NCBI GenBank assembly: GCA_036351775.1
Contig: JAZBPX010000064.1
Span: forward strand, 248,001 to 312,000
Direction: 5' to 3'
From: Pacificimonas sp036351775
GTDB lineage: Bacteria > Pseudomonadota > Alphaproteobacteria > Sphingomonadales > Sphingomonadaceae
DNA length: 64,000 nt
In this document: piece by piece, positions 24,984-32,227 of the stretch
Numbering within the stretch: the stretch's first letter is position 1
Layout: every line of letters starts with the position of its first letter
Notes under the pieces: model-generated
The model's input: only the letters and a program-made list of their open reading frames with translations
Database searches by the model: none
Told to the model about the DNA's origin: nothing
Made by a program: the position numbers and the translations under genes

Positions 24984-26457
24984 CGACCGACAGGTCCTTC
25001 CTGAGGATGCGGACGGCCTCTTCGACCGTCGTACGCCCTTCGGCCACCAGCCGCCGCGCGGACGCCGCCATGCTGGGCGCACCGGCGAAGGCATGGCGGG
25101 CAATCGCGCCCTCGTCCGCGCCGGACAGCATCAGTTCGCGCAGGCCGCCATCGACGCGGATCATCTCGAACACGCCGATGCGGCCCTGGAAGCCGGTCTG
25201 GTTGCACTCCGCGCAGCCTTTCGCGGTGTAAATCGGCGTACCGGCATCAAGGCGAAGCGGTGCCGCTTCGGCGGCGCTGGCGGGGTGCGGCTCGGCGCAG
25301 GCGCGGCAAAGCTGCCGCACCAGCCGCTGCGCCATCACCAGCCTCAGCGAGGAGGCCATCAGGAACGGCTCGACGCCCAGGTCCTTCAGCCGGGTGATCG
25401 CGCCCACGGCATCATTCGTGTGGACCGTCGACAGGACGAGGTGCCCGGTCAGCGAGGCCTGCACGGCAATCTCCGCGGTCTCGTGATCGCGTATCTCGCC
25501 GACCATCACGATGTCCGGATCCTGCCGCAGGATCGCGCGCAAGCCGCCGGCAAAGGTCATGCCGACCTTCACATTCACCTGCGTCTGGCCGACGCCCTCC
25601 ATGGCGTATTCGACCGGGTCCTCGACGGTCAGGATATTGCGCTCGCCGTCGTTCAGCATGCGCAGGCCGGCATAAAGCGACGTGGTCTTGCCGGAGCCGG
25701 TCGGGCCGGTGACGAGGATGATGCCGTTGGGTTCGGACAGCGCCTGCCGGAACACCGCGAGCATGTCGTCCGGCATGCCGAGGTCGGCGGGCGTCAGTTC
25801 GGCCTGTTCCTTGTCGAGGATGCGGAGGACCACGCGCTCGCCGCCGCGCGCGGGCAGGGTCGAGACGCGCACGTCGAGTTCGCGGCCGCCGAGCGCGAGC
25901 GACAGGCGCCCGTCCTGCGGCACGCGGCGCTCGGCGATGTCGAGGCGGGCCATGACCTTGATGCGGCTGGTGACGAGCGGCGCGACCTTCGGCGGCAGGC
26001 GGAGGATTTCCTTCAGGACGCCGTCGACGCGCAGGCGTACCATCAGCGCACTTTCGAAGGGTTCGATGTGGATGTCGCTGGCGCCGTCGCGGATGGCCTC
26101 GGCGAGGATCCCGTTGATGAGCTTGATGACCGGCGCATCGTCGTTTGTTTCAAGGAGGTCGGCGGCGGCGGGCAGGTCGTCGGCCAACGCGCCGAGATCC
26201 CCGGCCTGTGCCAGCTCGCCGGACACCGTGTTGGCATCGAGCGCGCCGGCGCCGTAGAGTTCGTTCAGACGGGCGTCGAAATCCCTGGCGCTGAGGCGCT
26301 CGAAGGCGATGGCGCGGCCAAGCGCGCGGCGGACCTCGAGGAGGGTTCGCGGGTCAGCATCTTCGCGCAGGCCGATGGGGATCGGACCGCCTTCGCTGGC
26401 GGGCAGCGCGACGACGCCGTGCTTCTTCGCGAAAGGATAGGGAAGGTCCGCCAGCAT
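24970..26457 (-). CDS. gspE: Type II secretion ATPase GspE
   Basis: 495 aa. N1E and N2E domains precede an ATPase core with Walker A GPTGSGKTT (Lys257), Asp box ILTVEDPVEYAMEG, Walker B MVGEIRDHETAEIA and the His box LVLSTVHTNDA. The four-Cys zinc site is split over LCRACAEP and KGCAECNQTGF. It hydrolyses ATP in the cytoplasm to drive the pseudopilus. It follows gspD by 9 bp. Confidence 0.97.
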   Translation of the reverse strand: MLADLPYPFAKKHGVVALPASEGGPIPIGLREDADPRTLLEVRRALGRAIAFERLSARDFDARLNELYGAGALDANTVSGELAQAGDLGALADDLPAAADLLETNDDAPVIKLINGILAEAIRDGASDIHIEPFESALMVRLRVDGVLKEILRLPPKVAPLVTSRIKVMARLDIAERRVPQDGRLSLALGGRELDVRVSTLPARGGERVVLRILDKEQAELTPADLGMPDDMLAVFRQALSEPNGIILVTGPTGSGKTTSLYAGLRMLNDGERNILTVEDPVEYAMEGVGQTQVNVKVGMTFAGGLRAILRQDPDIVMVGEIRDHETAEIAVQASLTGHLVLSTVHTNDAVGAITRLKDLGVEPFLMASSLRLVMAQRLVRQLCRACAEPHPASAAEAAPLRLDAGTPIYTAKGCAECNQTGFQGRIGVFEMIRVDGGLRELMLSGADEGAIARHAFAGAPSMAASARRLVAEGRTTVEEAVRILRKDLSVDAEL

Positions 26458-26466
26458 CGGCGCGGC

Positions 26467-28725
26467 CTAATCGGCGACCGGGGGGCTGAGCGGTACGGCG
26501 ATGGCTGCCGGATAGCCTGACGCCGCGACGCGCCGCCTGAGGGTCTCGGCGGCGGCCGCACCCTCGACGGGGCCTAGGCGGACGACCGAAAGGCCGTCGC
26601 GGACGACGAGCGCGCCGGGCGCGAGTGGTGCGAGTTCGGCCAGCACGTCGGCGGCTTCGGCGGGGTCGGCGTAGCCTGCGACGTCGACAGCGTAGTCCGC
26701 GGTGTCGGCGGGCAGCGCACTCGGCGGGACGGTGTCGAGATAGGTCCTGAGGACGCGGTCGAGCGCAGGCTCGGCGTCCGGGTCCTGCGACAGCTGGGCG
26801 GCGCGCTGGTAATCGTAGCGCTGGGCCGCGATGGCCTGCGCGTCGGCACGGTTCGCAATGATGCGCGGGCGGATGAAGACCATCAGGTTGGTCTGCACCT
26901 GCTCGCGCGACCGGCTGGTGAACAGTTCGCCGAGGAGGGGGATGTCGCCGAGCAGCGGGATCTTCTCGATGGTGGCGCGCTCATTCTCGTCGAGGAGACC
27001 GCCGAGCGCGACGATATCGCCGTCATCGACCGTGATGGTGGTCTCGATCTCGCGCGTGTTGAGGACAAGGTCGGCGGACCCGCGCGCGACCGGCCCGGCG
27101 ATCGAGGACACCTCCTGCTTCAGGAACAGCTTCACCGCGCCGCCCGCGTTGATCTGGGGCCGCACCTCAAGCTGGATGCCGACCTTCTGCCGCTCGACGG
27201 TGCGGAAGGCATTGTCGAAATCGGGGGACAGCGCCTCGCCGGTGGTGACGGGCACCTCCTGCCCGACGAGGTAGCGCGCCTCCTGGTTGTCCATGGTCAT
27301 CAGCGACTGGACGCTGAGGACGTTGGAATTCGTGTCGGACTTCACCGCGTTCAGGATCGCGCCGAAGATCGTGTCGCCCTCGACGCCGCCAACGCCGAAC
27401 AGGCCGCCGGTCGCGCCGAGAAGCTGGGCCGCGGCGGCCTGCTGCAGCGTGTCGGCGAGGTTCGTGGTGCCGGTCTGCGAGATGACCTCGCCGTCGACGG
27501 TTATGGTCTGGTTCTCAAGCTGGGTCGCGCCGATCGCGCCGCCGATGGCGAGCGGGTTGAGGACCGAATTGGAATAGTTGGTGGACGCGAAGGGTACCGT
27601 ACCGTCGAGGCCCGCGAGCAGGAACTCGACGCCGAGCGCGCGGGCGGCATTGTCCGAGACTTCGGCGACGATGGCCTCGACGAGGACCTGATCGCGCGGG
27701 ACATCGAGCTGGCGGAGAACTTCGCCGAGCGTGCGCTGGATGTCGGGCGGGGCGGAGATGATGATGGCGTTCGCGCCCTCATAGCGGGCGATGACGGCGC
27801 GGGCCGGTTCACCGCCCGCGGGCGTCACTACATTCGCAGCGCCTGCCGGTTCGCCATCATCCGCCTCGGCAACGACGGTGGCGACGCTGGTGGTCTGGCC
27901 GGCAATCTGCTGCAGGACCGGCAGCAGCAGCTCCGCATCGGCATGTTCGAGATAGTGGACGCGGACGTCGGCGCCGAGGGCGGCGCGGGTGTCGAGTTCG
28001 GCGACGAGGCTCGCAAGCTCCGCCACACGCGCCGGATCGCCGCGCAGGACAAGGGAGTTGGAGCTGTCGACGGGAACCGCGCTGACGTTGCTCTCCCCGC
28101 CCGCGCGCGCGATGTCCGCGAGTGCCGCCGCCATCTCCCGCGCGCCCGCATTGGTCAGCGGCACGAGGCGGAGCGTGCTGTTGTCGCGGTCGAGTTCGCC
28201 GATCACGCCGAGGATGCGGGCGAGGTTGTCCTGATAATCGGCGATCACGAGCGAATCGCCCGTGCCGCTGGCGGTGACCTGGCCCTCACCGCTGACGAGG
28301 GGCGCGACGGCCTCGAGCGCCTGGCTGGCGGTGATGCGGTCGAGCTGGATGACGCGGGTCACGAAGCGCCCGCCGCCGCCAAGCGCGGGCTGGCGCGCCG
28401 CCCCGGCCGCCTGCGCGATGCGAAGGCCGCCGCCGCTGAGCGGGATGGCGACGAGGCCGTTCGCGCGCAGGGTCTCTAGGAACACCTCGAAATATTCGGA
28501 GCGGCTAAGCGGCTGTTCGGTGATGACCGATACGGTGCCCTCAACGCCCGGATCGACGATGATGTTGCGGCCGGTCACGCGCGCCGCATCCTCGATGAAG
28601 GCGCGAATGTCGGCGTCGCGCAGGTTCAGATATTGCTGCGCCAGGCCCGGTGCCGAGAGGCCGACGAGCGCGAACGCGGACAAGAGGGCCATGCCGAGGC
28701 GGAGAGGGGCGCGGAACAGGGTCAT
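26467..28725 (-). CDS. gspD: Type II secretion outer-membrane secretin GspD with C-terminal SPOR-like domain
   Basis: 752 aa. A signal peptide (about 1-29) is followed by the N0 domain (LNLRDADIRAFIEDAARVTGRN), N1-N3 repeats up to about 370, and the secretin barrel domain with VEAIVAEVSDNAARALGVEF, VGQEVPVTTG and the final IPLLGDIPLLGELF. After the secretin core comes an unusual extension; residues about 678-752 read YAVDVAGYADPAEAADVL and LSVVRLGPVEG, like a SPOR peptidoglycan-binding domain. The protein forms the outer-membrane channel. No pilotin gene is recognised. Confidence 0.96.
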   Translation of the reverse strand: MTLFRAPLRLGMALLSAFALVGLSAPGLAQQYLNLRDADIRAFIEDAARVTGRNIIVDPGVEGTVSVITEQPLSRSEYFEVFLETLRANGLVAIPLSGGGLRIAQAAGAARQPALGGGGRFVTRVIQLDRITASQALEAVAPLVSGEGQVTASGTGDSLVIADYQDNLARILGVIGELDRDNSTLRLVPLTNAGAREMAAALADIARAGGESNVSAVPVDSSNSLVLRGDPARVAELASLVAELDTRAALGADVRVHYLEHADAELLLPVLQQIAGQTTSVATVVAEADDGEPAGAANVVTPAGGEPARAVIARYEGANAIIISAPPDIQRTLGEVLRQLDVPRDQVLVEAIVAEVSDNAARALGVEFLLAGLDGTVPFASTNYSNSVLNPLAIGGAIGATQLENQTITVDGEVISQTGTTNLADTLQQAAAAQLLGATGGLFGVGGVEGDTIFGAILNAVKSDTNSNVLSVQSLMTMDNQEARYLVGQEVPVTTGEALSPDFDNAFRTVERQKVGIQLEVRPQINAGGAVKLFLKQEVSSIAGPVARGSADLVLNTREIETTITVDDGDIVALGGLLDENERATIEKIPLLGDIPLLGELFTSRSREQVQTNLMVFIRPRIIANRADAQAIAAQRYDYQRAAQLSQDPDAEPALDRVLRTYLDTVPPSALPADTADYAVDVAGYADPAEAADVLAELAPLAPGALVVRDGLSVVRLGPVEGAAAAETLRRRVAASGYPAAIAVPLSPPVAD

Positions 28726-28728
28726 GGC

Positions 28729-29505
28729 CTAGGGCACCCTTACGGTGAGGGGGACCTGCGTCCCGCGGCGCTCAAGCACCAGCGCCAGTGTGTCGCCGGA
28801 GCGGGCCGACGCGAACAGCCGCCGCGCCTCTGCCGGCGTCGAGACCGTCTGCCCGTTCAGGGAGATCAGCGCATCGCCCGCCTGCAGCCCGCTGCGCCGG
28901 AAGATATCGCCGCTGCCGCCCGGCTGCACGATCAGGCCGCCGCCCTCTCTCACGGACAGGGCAATCTCACGCTCCATCGCGGCGGCCTCATCCCTCTGCG
29001 GACCCGTGGAAGGTGAGGCCCCCGACGCGCCGCCGACACGGACCGCCGGTTCGCTTTCGTCGAGGTAAAGCGCCTCTTCCGCGCCGCCGCGCGCCAGGAC
29101 GACATGATCGCGCTCGACGCGGAGGAGCGACAGGCCGCGCAGGATCTCGTCGCCGACGGCATAGCTACGCTGCGGCTGGTCCTCGCCGCCGATGATCGCG
29201 GAGCCGCGACCGGTTGCCCGGTCCTCCCGCACGCCGAACAGGCTGAGGTCGCTCGCCGATACGGCGAGCGCGCCGCCGTTCGACCGGAAACCGAACACGG
29301 CATCGAGGCCGGTGAACTGGGTTGCCTGCGCGCCGGGCACGGTGACGTTCGCACGCCAGACGCCCAGCGGACCAATGGGCGCGAGCGCAGCCCAGAACAG
29401 AGCGGCGATCGCGGCGGCCAGAAGCGCCATCGCCGCCAGTTCGGCAGCGCTGTAGATGGCGCGCACGCCAAAGCGCCGCTCCGTCTGCCTACTCGCTGTC
29501 GTCAT
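28729..29505 (-). CDS. gspC: Type II secretion system protein GspC
   Basis: 258 aa from the ATG at 29505, which has GGCGGGGACC upstream; an ATG at 29520 would add 5 residues. Cytoplasmic head, one membrane helix (LAAMALLAAAIAALFWAAL), an HR domain (DLSLFGVREDRATGRGSAII, SYAVGDEILRGLSLLRVERD) and a C-terminal PDZ domain (GDIFRRSGLQAGDALISLNGQ). GspC connects the inner platform to GspD in the periplasm. It is the first gene of the operon, and gspD starts 3 bp after it. Confidence 0.92.
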   Translation of the reverse strand: MTTASRQTERRFGVRAIYSAAELAAMALLAAAIAALFWAALAPIGPLGVWRANVTVPGAQATQFTGLDAVFGFRSNGGALAVSASDLSLFGVREDRATGRGSAIIGGEDQPQRSYAVGDEILRGLSLLRVERDHVVLARGGAEEALYLDESEPAVRVGGASGASPSTGPQRDEAAAMEREIALSVREGGGLIVQPGGSGDIFRRSGLQAGDALISLNGQTVSTPAEARRLFASARSGDTLALVLERRGTQVPLTVRVP

Positions 29506-29679
29506 GGTCCCCGCCTGCATGGAAGCCCCAATTCTCTAGGGTTGCATTATGACAAAGCTGCGACGGGCTAAACCCCTGTTCCCCCTAAGGGCGCGGCGGG
29601 CGGTGCCTCGGACGCCGAAGTCCTCCGCTTCGCCAAGCCCGTTTCCGGTAGCAGACCCGTGCGATATAGGACCGGCGCA

Positions 29680-30375
29680 ATGCCCTGCCCTGCCCGATCC
29701 ATAACCCTGATGGCCCTTCTGCTGACCGCCTGCAGCGCGGAGCAGCCGTCGATAATGGCGGAAGGCAGGTCGGCAGACGAACGCGAGGCGGTTTCGGCCG
29801 GTTCCGCGGCGGTGCCGGTCGAGGGCGGGGGTGCGCCTGTCGCGGCAGCCCCCTTCCCCGCCGATATCCGTCTCGTCGGCCTGTCCGGCGGCGGCGCGGA
29901 CGGCGGCGTTATCCTCGGCATGGGCGAAGAGCGCCAGCGTTACCTCGCCGTTGGACAGCGCCTGGATGCGGGCTGGGAGCTCTCCCGCATCGACGGCCGG
30001 ACGGCGATCTTTACCGCGAGCGGTTCGGGCGCGGAGCAGCGCCTGGACCTGCCGGACAGGGGAACGCGCGAACCCGCAGCCCGGCAGGAATCCCCTTCCG
30101 GCTCTGACAGCGATCTGCGCGCCCGCCTGAGGCTTGAGATGGAGCCCGCGACGGGCAGCGGCGGCGAGCGAGCACACCGTTTCGCCGGAGAGCCGCCCGC
30201 GGCCTTCGCGCGCGCGGGCGTCAAACGGGGCGATATCCTAATCAGCTATGACGGCGAATCCTTCGACCGGGGCGAGGATATCGGCGACCTGCTCTTCATC
30301 CTGAACGAGCGCGGACGCGTACCCATCCGAATCGAACGCGACGGACGCGCGCTGGACCTGACCGTTCGCAACTGA
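29680..30375 (+). CDS. GspC-like HR/PDZ lipoprotein
   Basis: 231 aa from the ATG at 29680, which has AGGACC upstream. Lipobox LLLTAC gives an acylated Cys near residue 16 instead of a membrane helix. Then comes an HR-like region (DIRLVGLSGGGADGGVILG, RYLAVGQRLDAGWELSRIDG) and a C-terminal PDZ domain (AFARAGVKRGDILISYDGES). This is the GspC order of domains without the inner-membrane anchor. It is divergent from gspC with about 170 bp between them, so it is probably an outer- or inner-leaflet accessory T2SS part. Function is inferred. Confidence 0.82.
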   Translation: MPCPARSITLMALLLTACSAEQPSIMAEGRSADEREAVSAGSAAVPVEGGGAPVAAAPFPADIRLVGLSGGGADGGVILGMGEERQRYLAVGQRLDAGWELSRIDGRTAIFTASGSGAEQRLDLPDRGTREPAARQESPSGSDSDLRARLRLEMEPATGSGGERAHRFAGEPPAAFARAGVKRGDILISYDGESFDRGEDIGDLLFILNERGRVPIRIERDGRALDLTVRN

Positions 30376-30478
30376 GCGGCTGGCCGAGCCTGTGGATAAC
30401 CCGGCCGAATGTGTCGGTTCTGTTTCAGAATGGTTGCGGGTTGATGAAGATTTGCCCGTTTCGCGCCCGCCCCGCGAT

Positions 30479-30496
30479 TCTGTCACAAAAGTCACA
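30479..30496 (+). promoter_or_regulatory. Direct GTCACA repeats upstream of PT-linker lipoprotein
   Basis: CTGTCACAAAAGTCACAT carries GTCACA twice with 9-bp pitch, about 95 bp before the start at 30590. It recalls the Pho-box-like sequence at 18239, but the pitch is wrong for PhoB. It is recorded as a possible operator. The rest of 30376-30589 shows nothing else. Confidence 0.25.
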
Positions 30497-30589
30497 TCCG
30501 GCCCACCTACCCGGCCCCGGCGTGGCGATGAGGGGCTGTCCCCTTGTCGGCCGCACGAGATTTTCCGTGATCCCGAAAAGGTGGCCTTC

Positions 30590-32143
30590 ATGTCTTACAC
30601 CCGTTCACTCCTTCTTCTTGGTTCCGCTGTCGCGCTCGCCAGCTGCGGTGCCGATGACGTCGCGTCCCCCGGCGGCGGCGTAATCGTCGTCCCGGCCCCG
30701 ACGCCGACGCCGACCCCCACACCGACCCCGACGCCGACGCCCACGCCGACCCCCACGCCCACCCCGACGGGCGGCGCTGCGGACAGCTGCCCGACCGGCA
30801 CCATCGATACGGGTGAAATCCTCGATTACGGCACCGCGTCCGACACCGACGACGCCCGCGTCTGCCAGCTTTCCGGCACGCTGACCGACAATCTGCGCCT
30901 GCGCGCGGTTTCCGGTACCGTCTACTCACTGTCCGGCCGTGTGCAGATCGGCACCGACGCCGGTCCGACCGACAACCCGACGCCGGGTTCGCAGACGGCG
31001 GCCCTGACGATCGATCCGGGCGTCGTGCTGTTCGGCTCCTCGGGCGCTGACTTCCTGCTCGTTAATCGCGGCTCTCAGCTGTTCGTGAACGGCACCGCGG
31101 ACCGCCCGGTCATCATGACCTCCCGCTCCAACATGGAGGGGAACACCACCGCCGATTCCATCGGTCAGTGGGGCGGCGTCGTGATCCTTGGCCGCGCGCC
31201 TTTCTCCGACTGCGGCGGTGCCGGCACCGTTGGCGGCAACGAGAACTGCACCGGCGCCGTGGAAGGCACCTCCGGCGCGTTCTTTGGCGGCAACCTGCCG
31301 GGCGACAGCTCCGGCTCGATCCGCTACCTGCAGGTCCGCTATCCGGGCTTCGAAGTCACCGAGGGCAACGAGCTGAACGGCATCACGATGGCAGGCGTCG
31401 GTTCAGGCACCACCTTCGAATATGTCCAGATCGCCAACTCCTCCGATGACGGCCTCGAGAATTTCGGCGGCACGTTCAACGCGAAGTACCTGGCGCTGAC
31501 CGGCAATGACGATGACAGCTTCGACACCGACTCCGGTTATCGCGGTTTCACGCAGTTCGTGGTCATCACCCAGCGCGATGCTGGCGGCGACCGTGCCTGG
31601 GAAGCGGACTCCGGCGGTGACGAGAACTTCCTGCCGCGGCAGTTCTCGCGCCTCGTCAACTTCACCGTGCAGGCGAATGACGGCAACGCCATCCTGCTGC
31701 GCGGCGGCGGCGACTACAGCCTGATCAACGGCGTGATCGTCGGCGACAGCTGCATCGACGTCGACGGCAACACCACGGTCCAGGCCGCGGACGATACGCT
31801 GCAGGAGGCCGGCCCGCCGACCTTCGCTTCGGTCGTCCTCGACTGCGCCGAGCCGTTCTCCGACGATGACGACGGCATCGACGAAAGCGCGCTGTTCCCG
31901 ACGGACGGCAACAACGTCGTCGACTATGACAACACGCTGACCGGCGACTTCGGCCTCGTGAACGGACCCAATGAAGATGCGGTCACGGCGTTCGACGTGA
32001 CGACGCTCAGCGACTTCCTGACCAGCGTCGATTACATCGGTGCCGTCGAACAGGGCGCAACGCCTTGGTTCAATGGCTGGACCTGCGACATAGGCGGTGT
32101 CGGCTCGTGCGCCGCGCGCCCGCAGACGCAAGCCGACGACTAA
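30590..32143 (+). CDS. Pro-Thr-linker lipoprotein, probable surface beta-helix protein
   Basis: 517 aa from the ATG at 30590, which has AAAGGTGG upstream. Lipobox VALASC makes Cys19-20 the acylated residue. Twelve exact Pro-Thr repeats (30698-30769) form a stiff linker to a beta-rich domain. That domain has turns of a right-handed parallel beta-helix type (QWGGVVILGRAP; GITMAGVGSGTTFEYVQIANS; DDGLENFGG; DDDSFDTDSGYRGF), many Asp and Gly, and few Cys. No catalytic site is recognised. It lies between a GspC-like lipoprotein and a TonB receptor facing a T2SS operon. I infer a surface lipoprotein exported by that T2SS and paired with the receptor. Confidence 0.85.
   Translation: MSYTRSLLLLGSAVALASCGADDVASPGGGVIVVPAPTPTPTPTPTPTPTPTPTPTPTPTGGAADSCPTGTIDTGEILDYGTASDTDDARVCQLSGTLTDNLRLRAVSGTVYSLSGRVQIGTDAGPTDNPTPGSQTAALTIDPGVVLFGSSGADFLLVNRGSQLFVNGTADRPVIMTSRSNMEGNTTADSIGQWGGVVILGRAPFSDCGGAGTVGGNENCTGAVEGTSGAFFGGNLPGDSSGSIRYLQVRYPGFEVTEGNELNGITMAGVGSGTTFEYVQIANSSDDGLENFGGTFNAKYLALTGNDDDSFDTDSGYRGFTQFVVITQRDAGGDRAWEADSGGDENFLPRQFSRLVNFTVQANDGNAILLRGGGDYSLINGVIVGDSCIDVDGNTTVQAADDTLQEAGPPTFASVVLDCAEPFSDDDDGIDESALFPTDGNNVVDYDNTLTGDFGLVNGPNEDAVTAFDVTTLSDFLTSVDYIGAVEQGATPWFNGWTCDIGGVGSCAARPQTQADD
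30698..30769 (+). repeat. Twelve Pro-Thr codon pairs in tandem
   Basis: A 72-bp run of CCN ACN hexamers with mixed third bases. The mixed codons argue for selection on the protein linker rather than recent slippage. Confidence 0.9.
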
Positions 32144-32163
32144 GGCCGCTCGCGGTTTGATCA

Positions 32164-32203
32164 GGGCGGCGGTCTCCTCCGGGTGGCCGCCGCCCTTCTT
32201 TCT
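32164..32203 (+). terminator. Rho-independent terminator-like hairpin
   Basis: GGGCGGCGG (32164-32172) pairs with CCGCCGCCC (32187-32195), 9 bp, followed by TTCTTTCT. It sits between the PT-linker lipoprotein and the TonB receptor gene and could make the receptor transcript separate or attenuated. Confidence 0.7.
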
Positions 32204-32227
32204 CTAGCTTCCTGGGAATTCCTAGCG

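Noticed and set aside
30698..30769. Microsatellite for phase variation
   Set aside because: The repeat unit is a hexamer of varied codons, so length changes would stay in frame and the DNA repeat is imperfect.
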